The notes under the pieces: generated by a model
The model's database searches: none
The model's input: only the letters and a program-made list of their open reading frames with translations
What the model was told of the DNA's origin: nothing
Source of the DNA: Streptomyces sp. TRM49041
GTDB lineage: Bacteria; Actinomycetota; Actinomycetes; Streptomycetales; Streptomycetaceae
Direction: 5' to 3'
DNA: 64,000 nt
NCBI RefSeq assembly: GCF_008271805.1
Contig: NZ_VSRY01000140.1
Span: forward strand, 81,027 to 145,026
Position numbers and translations under genes: made by a program
Shown here: positions 17,906 through 26,003 of the stretch, in pieces
Numbering within the stretch: position 1 is the first letter of the stretch
How the letters are laid out: every line of letters starts with the position of its first letter

Positions 17906-18895
17906 TCAGGACCTGGCCGTCGGTGAGGTGGGCGTACGGGCGTCGCCCCCGGCGGGGGCCTGGGCGTCGAACCCGGCGGCGGTCCCTGAGGGCACCTCGA
18001 CCGCCAGGACCTCCGCCGACTGGCGTGCCAGGGCGGCCACCACCCGGTTCGGCAGCCAGCCGGGGCCCAGCAGCGCGCCGGCCGAGTCGATGACCGTCGC
18101 CACCGGGGTGGAGGGCTCCACGGGCAGTGCGCCCAGCACCTCGGCGGCGGTGGGGCGCGCGGCGGCGTCGCGCGTCAGACAGCGCGCGACCAGCGGCCGC
18201 AGCGACTCGGGCAGTTCCGTGGAGTCGGGCACCGAGTGTCCGGTCGCCGCGTAGGCCAGCACCGCCCCCAGGCCGTAGACGTCGCCGGGCGGCCGGGGCC
18301 GGCCGCCCGTGGCCTGTTCGGGCGCCAGGCTGCCGGGCTCCAGACCGGGCAGTCCGGTGCGGGGCACGCCGTCCTGGGCGGCCGCGCGGGCCGTGCCGAA
18401 GCAGGTCAGGCGCGGCCCGTCCCAGGCGAGGAGTACGGAGGCGGGGGACAGGCCCGCGTGCGTGACACCCTCGGCGTGGGCGCCCGCCAGCGTCTCCGCC
18501 AGGGCCGCGCCCAGTGCCCGTACCGTACGCAAGGGCAGCGGACCGCCGTGCACGGCGAGCGCCACCGGGAGGGGCAGCACGGGCAGGTACGGCGAGGCGT
18601 ACCAGGGAGTCTCGGACGGGGCGGCCAGCTCGGTGACGGGCAGCACCCACGGGCCGCCGAACCGCCGCGCCGCCTCCGCTTCGACCCGGAAGCGCCCCGC
18701 GTCGGCGCCGTCGAGCGGCGCGCCGACCAGCACCGTACGGTCACCGTCCGCGCTGCGCGCGATGAACCGGCGTACGGGCACGGGTGGTTGGCCGGGCCCG
18801 GCCGGGTCGAGCCGGGTGATGAGGTGGTACGGGCCGATCCGCCGCGCAGCCCCGTCCGAACGCCGCCGCGGGCGCTCCCCCTGTACCCGTTCCAT
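17906..18895 (-). CDS. Predicted pseudokinase heading the kinase operon
   Basis: A 329-residue protein with a kinase-like fold but without catalytic residues. The HRDLKPSN loop is replaced by THAGLSPAS, DFG by CFG (LTCFGTAR), and the beta-3 strand reads RTVLVGAP with no lysine. The downstream SLAPEQATG and GDVYGLGAVLAYAATGH stretches still match the kinase family closely. It has no transmembrane segment or propeller. It is the first gene of the run and ends 4 bp before an active-looking kinase, so a scaffold or allosteric activator role is plausible. Confidence 0.83.
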   Translation of the reverse strand: MERVQGERPRRRSDGAARRIGPYHLITRLDPAGPGQPPVPVRRFIARSADGDRTVLVGAPLDGADAGRFRVEAEAARRFGGPWVLPVTELAAPSETPWYASPYLPVLPLPVALAVHGGPLPLRTVRALGAALAETLAGAHAEGVTHAGLSPASVLLAWDGPRLTCFGTARAAAQDGVPRTGLPGLEPGSLAPEQATGGRPRPPGDVYGLGAVLAYAATGHSVPDSTELPESLRPLVARCLTRDAAARPTAAEVLGALPVEPSTPVATVIDSAGALLGPGWLPNRVVAALARQSAEVLAVEVPSGTAAGFDAQAPAGGDARTPTSPTARS

Positions 18896-19155
18896 CCGCG
18901 AATCCCCCCGGCCACGTCAACAGCCACGTCAGCAGCCAGATGAGCGTACCGGCGCCCGGGCGCGGGCCGACGGCAAGGTCGCCCGTCCGCGCAGACCCGC
19001 TACCAGAGCTGGAGCTACGGGCCCACTGCCGCGCCCAGCCATCGCCCGCTGCCCCTCCTCGGCATCATGGTCCGGCCCCGCGCCGCAGGGGGTGACACAC
19101 GCGGCGTTGGTCGTGGGCCGCGCGGTCGCGCCACCCGCGCCGGCCGCCCCCCGGT

Positions 19156-19563
19156 TCAGTCGATGACCGCGGTGGCTTCGATCTCGACCAGATGGTCGGG
19201 TACGTCCAGGGCCGCGACGCCCAGCAGTGTGGCCGGCGGGACCGGGGTGGTTCCCAGCTTCGCGGCCGCGCGCGTGATGCCCTCCATGAGCAGGGGCATC
19301 TTGTCGGGGGTCCAGTCGACGACGTAGACGGTCAGTTTCGCCACGTCGTCGAAGGAGGCACCGGCCTCGGCCAGGGCGGTGCCGATGTTGAGGTAGCACT
19401 GCTCGACCTGAGCGGCGAGGTCGCCTTCGCCGACCGTGGCTCCGTCGGCATCCCAGGCGACCTGCCCGGCGATGAAGACCAGCTTCGACCCGGTCGCTGT
19501 CGAGACCTGCCGGTAGGCATCGATCTCCGGCAGTCCCCTGGGGTTCATCAGGGTGATGGTCAT
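19156..19563 (-). CDS. RidA/YjgF-family protein
   Basis: A 135-residue RidA-type protein. RidA proteins hydrolyse reactive enamine/imine intermediates from PLP enzymes, although many paralogues act on other substrates. The hallmark positions are visible in VFIAGQVAWDADG, EQCYLNIGTALAEAG and KLTVYVVDW. The usual catalytic Arg region reads VPPATLLGVAAL, lacking the standard RxC arginine of archetypal RidA, so it may belong to a Rid subgroup with another function. ATG 19563 follows GGAGAAGAAGG. It is divergent from an HxlR regulator. Confidence 0.85.
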   Translation of the reverse strand: MTITLMNPRGLPEIDAYRQVSTATGSKLVFIAGQVAWDADGATVGEGDLAAQVEQCYLNIGTALAEAGASFDDVAKLTVYVVDWTPDKMPLLMEGITRAAAKLGTTPVPPATLLGVAALDVPDHLVEIEATAVID

Positions 19564-19699
19564 GCTGCCCGCCTTCTTCTCCGTGTCATGAGAGCCAGGA
19601 GAGCCATGGGCTCCCTTGGGTCTCTTGTGGTTACTGAAGAACCGTAGGAGAGTGAGCGCTGACGTGGAAGAACGCACTTTTCAGTGACTGGGGAACCTG
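19564..19699. promoter_or_regulatory. Divergent ridA / hxlR promoter region with inverted half-sites
   Basis: The 136-bp gap contains GTTACTGAAG at 19630-19639 and, in opposite orientation, CTTTTCAGTGAC at 19677-19688 (reverse complement GTCACTGAAAAG). The shared half-site GTNACTGAA suggests binding sites for the dimeric HxlR regulator controlling both genes. Confidence 0.5.
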
Positions 19700-20080
19700 A
19701 TGGTGACCAAGCAGGTCGGGGACTCGCCCGAGGAATCGGACCTCAGGCGCGCGGACTCTCTGGCGCGGGAGATCTTCTCGGACGTCGCCAACAAGTGGGC
19801 GCTCCTGATCATCGGCGCTCTGGGGGAACGCACGCTGCGGTTCAGCGAGTTGCGGGACGAGGTCGAGGGCATCAGCCACAAGATGCTCACCCAGAACCTG
19901 CGCATGCTGGAGCGCAACGGCCTGGTCGAGCGGAAGGTGCACCCCACCGTGCCGCCGCGGGTGGAGTACACGCTCACCGAGCCGTGCCAGGCCCTGCTGG
20001 AGACGGTCCACAGAATGTGCGACTGGACCAGCCGGTACCTCGGTCACATCGAGGCTTCCCGCCGCCGCTTCGACGCCTGA
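19700..20080 (+). CDS. HxlR-family transcriptional regulator
   Basis: A 126-residue winged-helix protein of the HxlR type. WALLIIGALGERTLRFSELRDEVEGISHKMLTQ gives the recognition region and MLERNGLVERKVHPTVPPRVEYTLT the wing. The family often responds to redox or aldehyde stress, and there is a single Cys at CQALLE plus one at MCDW. ATG 19700 follows GGGGAA. It is divergent from the RidA gene, its most likely target. Confidence 0.9.
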   Translation: MVTKQVGDSPEESDLRRADSLAREIFSDVANKWALLIIGALGERTLRFSELRDEVEGISHKMLTQNLRMLERNGLVERKVHPTVPPRVEYTLTEPCQALLETVHRMCDWTSRYLGHIEASRRRFDA

Positions 20081-20106
20081 CGGGTGGAGCGTACGGCGCA
20101 CGGCGC

Positions 20107-20134
20107 GTCGGCGCCCCCACGTGGGGGCGCCGAC
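20107..20134. terminator. Perfect palindromic bidirectional terminator
   Basis: A 28-bp perfect palindrome with arm GTCGGCGCCCCCAC lies between the convergent hxlR (stop 20080) and cspA (stop 20145) genes. Confidence 0.85.
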
Positions 20135-20144
20135 GGACTGCGGG

Positions 20145-20348
20145 TCAGGCGGGGGTGACGTTCTCCGCCTGGGGGCCCTTCGGGCCCTGGACCACGTCGA
20201 ACTGGACCTTCTGGTTCTCCTGGAGTTCGCGGAAGCCGCTGCCTGAGATGGCCGAGTAGTGCACGAACACGTCAGGGCCGCCGCTGTCCTGGGCGATGAA
20301 GCCGAAGCCCTTCTCCGCGTTGAACCACTTCACCGTGCCGGTAGCCAT
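20145..20348 (-). CDS. CspA-family cold-shock protein (second copy)
   Basis: A 67-residue CspA paralogue with intact RNP1 (KGFGFIA) and RNP2 (DVFVHYS). It has the same length as the copy at 10606 and is about 80 percent identical to it by eye. ATG 20348 has a strong AAGGAGAT site. It is monocistronic, with a palindromic terminator directly after it. Unlike the first copy, there is no long AT-rich leader before it, so it may be the constitutively expressed paralogue. Confidence 0.95.
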   Translation of the reverse strand: MATGTVKWFNAEKGFGFIAQDSGGPDVFVHYSAISGSGFRELQENQKVQFDVVQGPKGPQAENVTPA

Positions 20349-20558
20349 GTCGATCTCCTTCTGGGGCGCGTCGAGTCCCCCTGCGGTTGCGTTGAGATCG
20401 TCACGGCTGACGGGCCCTTTGGGACGAAGACACGCCCATGGCGTGGCCCGCAAGCGTTCGACAGCCCGTCACGGGACGCCCTTGATCACCTGTATGGGTG
20501 ATACGGCGTATGGGTGTGCAGAGGGTGTCCGTACGACGCGTACGGCCCCTCGTCGATG

Positions 20559-23381
20559 TCACGGCCGCCTGCCCAGGGCCGCGGTGAGTGCCGTCCTGCC
20601 GCGGATGCCGAGCTTGCGGTACGTGCTGGTCAGGTGGGTCTCGACGGTGCGTCTGGCGAGATGCAGCAGTTCCGCGATCTCCGTGTTCGTGAGGCCGTCG
20701 GCGGCGAGCGCGGCTATCCGGTGCTCGCTGCCGGTGAGCGCCCCGGTGCCCGTGAGCGTCGTCCCGGAGCGGCGGGCGCCGCTCTCGCGCAGGGCGTCCT
20801 CGGCCATGGCGCGCAGACGTACCCAGCCCAGCCGTTCGGCGCGTTCGGCCGCCTCCCGCAGGGAGTCGCGGGCCCGCGCCCGTTCCCCGGCGGCGGTGAG
20901 CTGCCGGCCGTGTGCGACGAGGGCCGGGACCAGCTCGGTGTCGACGGACGCGTCCCGGAGCGTCCGTACGGCCCGTTCGGCGAGGTCCAGGCCGGGCCGT
21001 CCGCCGGTCGCCGAGCCCAGCACCCGCAGGGCGCGGCCCACCACCCGGGGTGTGTTCCACACCGTGCCGAGGCGGAGTTCCTCCTGGGTGGCGGCGAGGG
21101 CCTCCCGCGGCCGGTCGAGCAGCAGACGGCATACGGCGGCGGCGGTCCGCCACGGGGTGACGACGGGGCTCACCACTTCGCGTGCAGACTGACGGCGTCC
21201 GCACTCCAGGAAGTCGTCGAGCGCACCGGCCGGGTCGTCGCTCGCGGCACGCAGGACGCCGCGCGCGTACAGGAACCGGTTCAGCTCCCACGAGTCGTGC
21301 GAGTCGCGGACGTCGAAGCTGTCCGCCAGCAGGCGGGCCTCGCCCGTGCGGCCCGTCTCGACGAGTGCGACGACGGCGTGGGCGTGCGCGTTGGAGGGAT
21401 CGGTACGGACCGCCCCCGCTTCGGGGACCTTCCACACGTCCGGGTCGGCGAGCAGTTCCGCGTAGGCGCCGCGGGCGGCGGCGATGTCCAGGCGCACGTT
21501 CAGCAGCGCCTTGTGCATCGGATGCAGCAGTGACGGGCTCTGCCGGGCAAGGCCGCGGCGGACGAGCCGCTCGGCCTCGTCCAGTTCGTCGGCCCACGTC
21601 GCGACGGCGGCCGCCGTGCCCAGCAGGAACGGTTCCCCGAGGGCGTCGCCCGGTTCCTCCAGCAGGGCCCGGATCTGCCCCATGGCGGCGTCCGCGGAGG
21701 TCAGCCCGGCTGTCGACGCGTACCGCACCAGCAGGGCCTGGCCGGCCGTGCCGACCAGGTGCGGTGACCGCCGGGCGGTCTCACGGAACCAGTGGTACAC
21801 CTCCTGCCGGACCCCGCGGTCGTGGTCCGACAGCAGCGCCGAGGCGGACCGGGCCGTACGGATCAGGTCCTGGTCGCCGGCGAGGTGCTCGTCGAGGTCG
21901 CGGAGCACGTCGATCGCGGCCCGCGCCTCGCCCCGGGAGGCGAGCGCGGTGCTCAGCGCCACCGACGCGCGCATCCGGTCCTGCGGCGTCTCCGAAAGCC
22001 GTACCGCCTCCGCGAGCCGCGGAATCCCGGCGGTCGGCCGTACGACGGCGAACTCGAGGGAGCCCAGCTCGACGAGGACGGCCGCCCGCCGGGCCGACGG
22101 CATCGGCTCGTCGAGCGCCCGGTGCAGGAAGCCCATTGCCTCCTCGGCCCGGCCGTCGCGGAGGGCGACCGCGGCGGCGTCCAGCAGCACGTCGGTGGCC
22201 CACACGGCGCCTACCGCCGGAGTGCGCAGCAGCTGCCCCGCCACCGTCTCGGCGCGTTGGCCCCGCCGCAGCAGCACCTCGGCCGCCGCGCGGTGCGCCG
22301 CCTGCCGCCGGTCGCTGGACCAGCCGTTCAGCACCGCGTCACGCAGCAGCGGATGGGCGTAGCGGGGCCGCCCGTCCGGGTCCTGGACCAGCAGCCCCAG
22401 GCGGGTCATCGCGGTGAGCCAGCCGGGCACCCTGGCGGCGTCGGCGCCCGCCATCTCGGCGAGCAGCTCGGCGTACTCCGCCCGCCCGTCGCACCACGGG
22501 TCGCCGTCCACGGCGGCGAGCGCCCGGGCGACGGCCGCGGTGGCGGGACCGGCGCTGTCCAGCCACCAGGAGACGGCGGCCGGGTAGGCGCCCGGGTACA
22601 GGGCGGCGCAGGTGTCCGGCACGGTCGGGGGAGCGCCATCGGCCGGCTCCCACGCCCGCAGGTCGTCGAGCAGGTCCTCCAGCAGCGCGCCCAGCAGCAG
22701 CGGGCTGCTCGCCCCCGCCCGTACGCAGCCGTGGACCCACTCCCGCGGGGCGGAGCGGCCGGGGCCGGTGGCGGCGCGCACCAGGTCAGCGGCGGCGTCC
22801 GGGCTCAGCGGGGCGAGGGTGTGGGAGCGTACGAGGGCGGGCGAGAGCGTGTGGGCCAGGCCGGGCGGCGGCAGATCGATGTCGTACTGGCTGCGCTCCG
22901 TCACGACGAGCAGCACCGGTAGCCGGTCGATCCGCCGGGCCGCCTCGGAGAGCCAGCGGTGCGAGGCCGCGTCGGCGAGATGGACGTCGTCCACGGCCAG
23001 CAGCAGCGGCGATCCGGCCGCGTACGAGCGGGCCAGATCCCACAGCCGGGCGGCGTACTCCCGTTTGCGCGGCGTGCACGGCGGGCCCGGGAGTTCGTCG
23101 GTGAGCCGGCTTAACTCCGGCCCTGGATCGATGAGTTTGAGTACGGCGGCGAAGGGCGTGGCGTGGTCCTCGGGGGAGCAGCGGGCCCGGCGCACCCGCA
23201 TGCCACGCGCCGACGCTTGCTCGGTGACGGCTTCCAGGAGGGCGGTGCGGCCGGTGCCGGTGGCGCCTCTGAGCAGGACCAGGCGGCCTCCACCGGTCCT
23301 GGCGGCGCGTTCCGCTTCGGCGGCCACCAGTTCCAGGGCTTCCCGGCGTTCTCGAAGCGGTCCGGTTCCGGTTCCGGGCAT
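20559..23381 (-). CDS. Large ATPase LuxR-family (LAL) transcriptional regulator
   Basis: A 940-residue LAL-type regulator. An N-terminal AAA-like ATPase has a P-loop GATGTGRT at residues 39-46, with Arg where Lys is usual, and a Walker B-like LLLAVDDVH near residue 130. A long TPR-like helical middle follows. The C-terminal LuxR HTH is at about 880-940 (TGSEHRIAALAADGLTNTEIAELL, RTVETHLTSTYRKLGI). ATG 23381 with AGGAGA upstream is preferred to the longer open frame. Proteins of this kind often control secondary metabolism. It is divergent from another LuxR-type gene at 23559. Confidence 0.88.
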   Translation of the reverse strand: MPGTGTGPLRERREALELVAAEAERAARTGGGRLVLLRGATGTGRTALLEAVTEQASARGMRVRRARCSPEDHATPFAAVLKLIDPGPELSRLTDELPGPPCTPRKREYAARLWDLARSYAAGSPLLLAVDDVHLADAASHRWLSEAARRIDRLPVLLVVTERSQYDIDLPPPGLAHTLSPALVRSHTLAPLSPDAAADLVRAATGPGRSAPREWVHGCVRAGASSPLLLGALLEDLLDDLRAWEPADGAPPTVPDTCAALYPGAYPAAVSWWLDSAGPATAAVARALAAVDGDPWCDGRAEYAELLAEMAGADAARVPGWLTAMTRLGLLVQDPDGRPRYAHPLLRDAVLNGWSSDRRQAAHRAAAEVLLRRGQRAETVAGQLLRTPAVGAVWATDVLLDAAAVALRDGRAEEAMGFLHRALDEPMPSARRAAVLVELGSLEFAVVRPTAGIPRLAEAVRLSETPQDRMRASVALSTALASRGEARAAIDVLRDLDEHLAGDQDLIRTARSASALLSDHDRGVRQEVYHWFRETARRSPHLVGTAGQALLVRYASTAGLTSADAAMGQIRALLEEPGDALGEPFLLGTAAAVATWADELDEAERLVRRGLARQSPSLLHPMHKALLNVRLDIAAARGAYAELLADPDVWKVPEAGAVRTDPSNAHAHAVVALVETGRTGEARLLADSFDVRDSHDSWELNRFLYARGVLRAASDDPAGALDDFLECGRRQSAREVVSPVVTPWRTAAAVCRLLLDRPREALAATQEELRLGTVWNTPRVVGRALRVLGSATGGRPGLDLAERAVRTLRDASVDTELVPALVAHGRQLTAAGERARARDSLREAAERAERLGWVRLRAMAEDALRESGARRSGTTLTGTGALTGSEHRIAALAADGLTNTEIAELLHLARRTVETHLTSTYRKLGIRGRTALTAALGRRP

Positions 23382-23558
23382 CACCGTCTCCTGTCGTGGG
23401 TGTGCGGGGCAGGGCGGGGTCGCGTGGTCGATTTCGTGGTGTGTCTCGTGGTTCTCCGCGATTGCGTACGGCGCCCGTGGCGCCGGAGGGTGGGGGGAGT
23501 GTGCCCGCCGGTTGCGGTCACGACAGGAGTGGCGGGCACATGACCGGGGGGAGGGCAC

Positions 23559-24254
23559 TTGCTCGGTTCACACCGGACCACGAACACCGGGCCGGGCCCC
23601 GGCCCGGGCCCCGGTCCGGCGGAGTCCACACCTCGCCGCGTACCGGTGGTGGTCCATACGCCGGACCCGATCTCCCGCGCGGGCGCGGTCAGCCAGCTGC
23701 GGCAGCACCCGGTGATCGAACTCGTCGACGAGGCGTGCGGCGGGCCCGGAACGGTCGCCGTCCTGATCATCGACACGCTCGACGAGACCGCGCTGTCCTG
23801 GCTGCGCAGGCTGGCCAGGAGCGACGGCACCCAGGCCGTACTCGTCGCGAACGCGATCCGTGAGGCCGAGCTGCTCGATGTCATCGAGTGCGGCGTCGCG
23901 GCCATCGTCTGGCGCCACGAGGCCACCGCCCACCGCCTGGTGCAGGCCGTGCTGGCGGTCTCGCGGGGCGACGGCGACCTCCCCGCCGACCTGATCGGCC
24001 GGCTCATCACGCAGGTGGGCATTCTGCGGCGCGGCGCGGCCGACCATCCCGGGGCTCCGTCGAGCGGGCTGACGCGGCGCGAGGTCGACGTACTGCGGCT
24101 GGTCGCCGAGGGAATGGACACCGGGGAGATCGCGGGCAAGCTGTCGTACTCCGAACGGACCGTCAAGAACGTCGTCCACGGCCTCACCACCCGGCTTCAC
24201 CTCCGCAACCGGGCGCACGCAGTGGCCTATGCCCTTCGGGAAGGTTACCTCTGA
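23559..24254 (+). CDS. LuxR-type regulator with degenerate receiver domain
   Basis: A 231-residue regulator. The N-terminus begins with a Gly-Pro repeat (GPGPGPGPGP). The receiver-like domain has VVVHTPDPISRAG and VAVLIIDTLDE, but the acidic pocket is incomplete, so phosphorylation is doubtful. The C-terminal LuxR HTH is clear (LTRREVDVLRLVAEGMDTGEIAGKL, SERTVKNVVHGLTTRLHLRNR). TTG 23559 follows GGGGGAGGG by 3-4 bases. This form, ending HAVAYALREG, is a recognisable streptomycete group. It is divergent from the LAL regulator. Confidence 0.82.
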   Translation: MLGSHRTTNTGPGPGPGPGPAESTPRRVPVVVHTPDPISRAGAVSQLRQHPVIELVDEACGGPGTVAVLIIDTLDETALSWLRRLARSDGTQAVLVANAIREAELLDVIECGVAAIVWRHEATAHRLVQAVLAVSRGDGDLPADLIGRLITQVGILRRGAADHPGAPSSGLTRREVDVLRLVAEGMDTGEIAGKLSYSERTVKNVVHGLTTRLHLRNRAHAVAYALREGYL

Positions 24255-24426
24255 CCGCACGGGCATTCGAAGGAGCCACGCGGGCAACGACGTTGCCCCC
24301 GCCCGGTCTCCGCCGTGCCCGCGGCACCGGCCACAAGGCGGACATCGGCGGTACGGAGCAGCGGCGCGCCGGCGCTCCCAGGCACGTCAGCGGCGGGGCA
24401 GGAGAACGACTCTGATCCACGAGGTG

Positions 24427-24905
24427 TCAGCCCGGCGGTGGTCCGGTGCCCAGGAGGCCCGCCGTGAGGGCGGCGGTGGTCCGGTGCCAGACGGCCGCTC
24501 CGCGCAGCATGCCGTGGCCGCCCCTGGGCATGGGCAGGCTGTGCGCCTCGGCTCCGGCGGCCGTGGCCCGCCGCGCGAGGTCCCAGGTGGCGCGGGCGTC
24601 GGTGACCCCGTCGGCCTCGTCGTGCAGCAGGAACACCGCCCTGCCCGCCAAGTGCGTCACGGGCTCGCCGGGCGGGCACCACGGGGCGAGCGCCACCACG
24701 CCCCTGACCTGTGGGTGCCCGGCCGCACGCAGGGCCGCCCGGCCGCCCATGGAGTGGCCCACCAGCACCACGGGCACGGGCCCGGCGAGCCGTTCGAGTT
24801 CCGCGAGCGCCCGCTCGGCGTCGCGTGCGGCGTCGGCACGGTCACCGTTCCAGCCCCGGTGGCGGTAGCGCACGGTGCCGACCAGGACGCCGTTGCCCCC
24901 GGTCG
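24427..24905 (-). pseudogene. 5'-truncated alpha/beta hydrolase
   Basis: The sequence encodes the C-terminal ~150 residues of a dienelactone-hydrolase-like protein. It includes the nucleophile elbow GHSMG, a later acidic residue in LLHDEAD and a histidine in PRGGHGM. The frame can be read back to about 24,905 (GVLVGTVRYRHRGW) and then loses similarity. The first ~50 residues with the early strands and oxyanion region are missing. A GTG at 24873 could start a 148-residue product. The break coincides with the break of the opposite-strand sigma factor fragment, so one deletion removed both 5' ends. Confidence 0.75.
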
Positions 24906-24921
24906 GTACGCCGGTGCCTGC

Positions 24922-25085
24922 GGTCGCTGACCGATCTGCAGCGCCAGGCCGTGACGCTCGCCTACTACCGGGGCTACACCTACCGGGAGGTCGCCGCTTC
25001 CCTCGCGGCGCCGCTCGGCACGGTCAAGACGCGGCTGCGGGACGGGCTGATCCGGCTCCGGGACTGCATGGGAGTGACCGCGTGA
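24922..25085 (+). pseudogene. 3' fragment of an ECF sigma factor (SigK-like region 4)
   Basis: About 54 codons match only the sigma region 4 HTH: SLTDLQRQAVTLAYYRGYTY, then REVAASLAAPLGTVKTRLRD and GLIRLRDC. Region 2 and the promoter are absent. Upstream of about 24,922 the frame runs into the antisense of the hydrolase, with no start codon or ribosome site. The stop overlaps the anti-sigma start (GTGA at 25082-25085), which shows that the original sigma/anti-sigma coupling is still preserved at the 3' side. Confidence 0.8.
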
Positions 25086-25822
25086 TCGAGGACCACCTGC
25101 ACGCGCCCACGGGCGCCTACGCGCTGAACGCGCTCCCGGAGGACGAGAGGGAGGCGTTCGAACGGCATCTGCGGGACTGCCCGGCCTGCGCCCAGGAGGT
25201 CGGGGAGCTGGCCGCCACCGCCGCCCGGCTCGGCCTGGCCGTCGGGGCCGTACCCCCGCCCGCCATGAGGGCGCAGGTCCTGGACCGCGTCCGGACCGTG
25301 CGCCAACTGCCCCCGCGCGTACCGTCCGACGCGCCCGCCCGGGTGTCGCGCCGGACGCGGGCCGTACCCCGTCTCGTCCTGGCCGCCTGCCTGGCGGCGG
25401 TCACCGCGCTCGGGGGCGTGGCCGTCCGGCAGTACCAGGACGCGCGGCAGGCGGAGCACCGCGCCGAGCAGGCGCGACGGCAGGCCGACGACATGGCCCG
25501 GGTGCTGGCCGCGCCCGACGCGCGTACGGCGACGGGCACCGTGGACGGCGGTGCCCGGGCCACCGTGGTCGTCTCCCGCGCCGAGGACCGTGCCGTCTTC
25601 CTGGCGTCCGGGCTGCCGGAGCTGCCCAGCGGCAGGACGTACCAGCTCTGGTTCGCGGACGGTTCCGCGATGCGGCCCGCCGGACTGGTCCACGACGACG
25701 GCGCCGTCCTCATGGACGGCAAGGTGGGCAGGGCCACCGGCATGGGCATCACGGTGGAACCGTCAGGCGGCTCGGCGCAGCCGACCACCACACCGCTCGC
25801 GGTGATGGAACTGCCGTCCTGA
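25082..25822 (+). CDS. RskA-type anti-sigma factor, now without its sigma gene
   Basis: A 246-residue membrane anti-sigma factor. The N-terminal anti-sigma domain has a zinc-type HLRDCPAC motif (residues 34-41). A single transmembrane helix follows (LVLAACLAAVTALGGVAV, about 99-116), then a coiled segment and the extracytoplasmic RskA domain (SGLPELPSGRTYQLWF, GMGITVEPSGGS). GTG 25082 overlaps the stop of the truncated sigma fragment. The family sequesters an ECF sigma factor until regulated proteolysis. Here the cognate sigma gene and the operon promoter have been deleted, so it may not be expressed. Confidence 0.88.
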   Translation: MIEDHLHAPTGAYALNALPEDEREAFERHLRDCPACAQEVGELAATAARLGLAVGAVPPPAMRAQVLDRVRTVRQLPPRVPSDAPARVSRRTRAVPRLVLAACLAAVTALGGVAVRQYQDARQAEHRAEQARRQADDMARVLAAPDARTATGTVDGGARATVVVSRAEDRAVFLASGLPELPSGRTYQLWFADGSAMRPAGLVHDDGAVLMDGKVGRATGMGITVEPSGGSAQPTTTPLAVMELPS

Positions 25823-25916
25823 CGACCGTCACATGATCCGGCGTCACTCGATCGGGAGAGCGACCGAGCCGTCCCGCCAACGGTGCCGCATACGGGGTGT
25901 GAGCAACCTTCGACGG

Positions 25917-25972
25917 AGCCCCGGCCGCGGAGCCCCGGCCGCGGAGCCCCGGCCGCGGAGCCCCGGCCGCGG
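25917..25972. repeat. Four tandem 14-bp repeats
   Basis: Four exact copies of AGCCCCGGCCGCGG sit in the gap between the anti-sigma gene and the DUF4389 gene (stops 25822 and 26004, convergent). Each unit contains the 8-bp palindrome CCGCGG/CCGGCC core. It could help termination or be a slippage tract. Confidence 0.9.
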
Positions 25973-26003
25973 CGCACTCGGTGCGGACAGGCCGCGGCGG
26001 CGC

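Noticed and set aside
25917..25972. CRISPR-like array
   Set aside because: The 14-bp units are contiguous without spacers, so this is a simple tandem repeat. No CRISPR array is present anywhere in the window.
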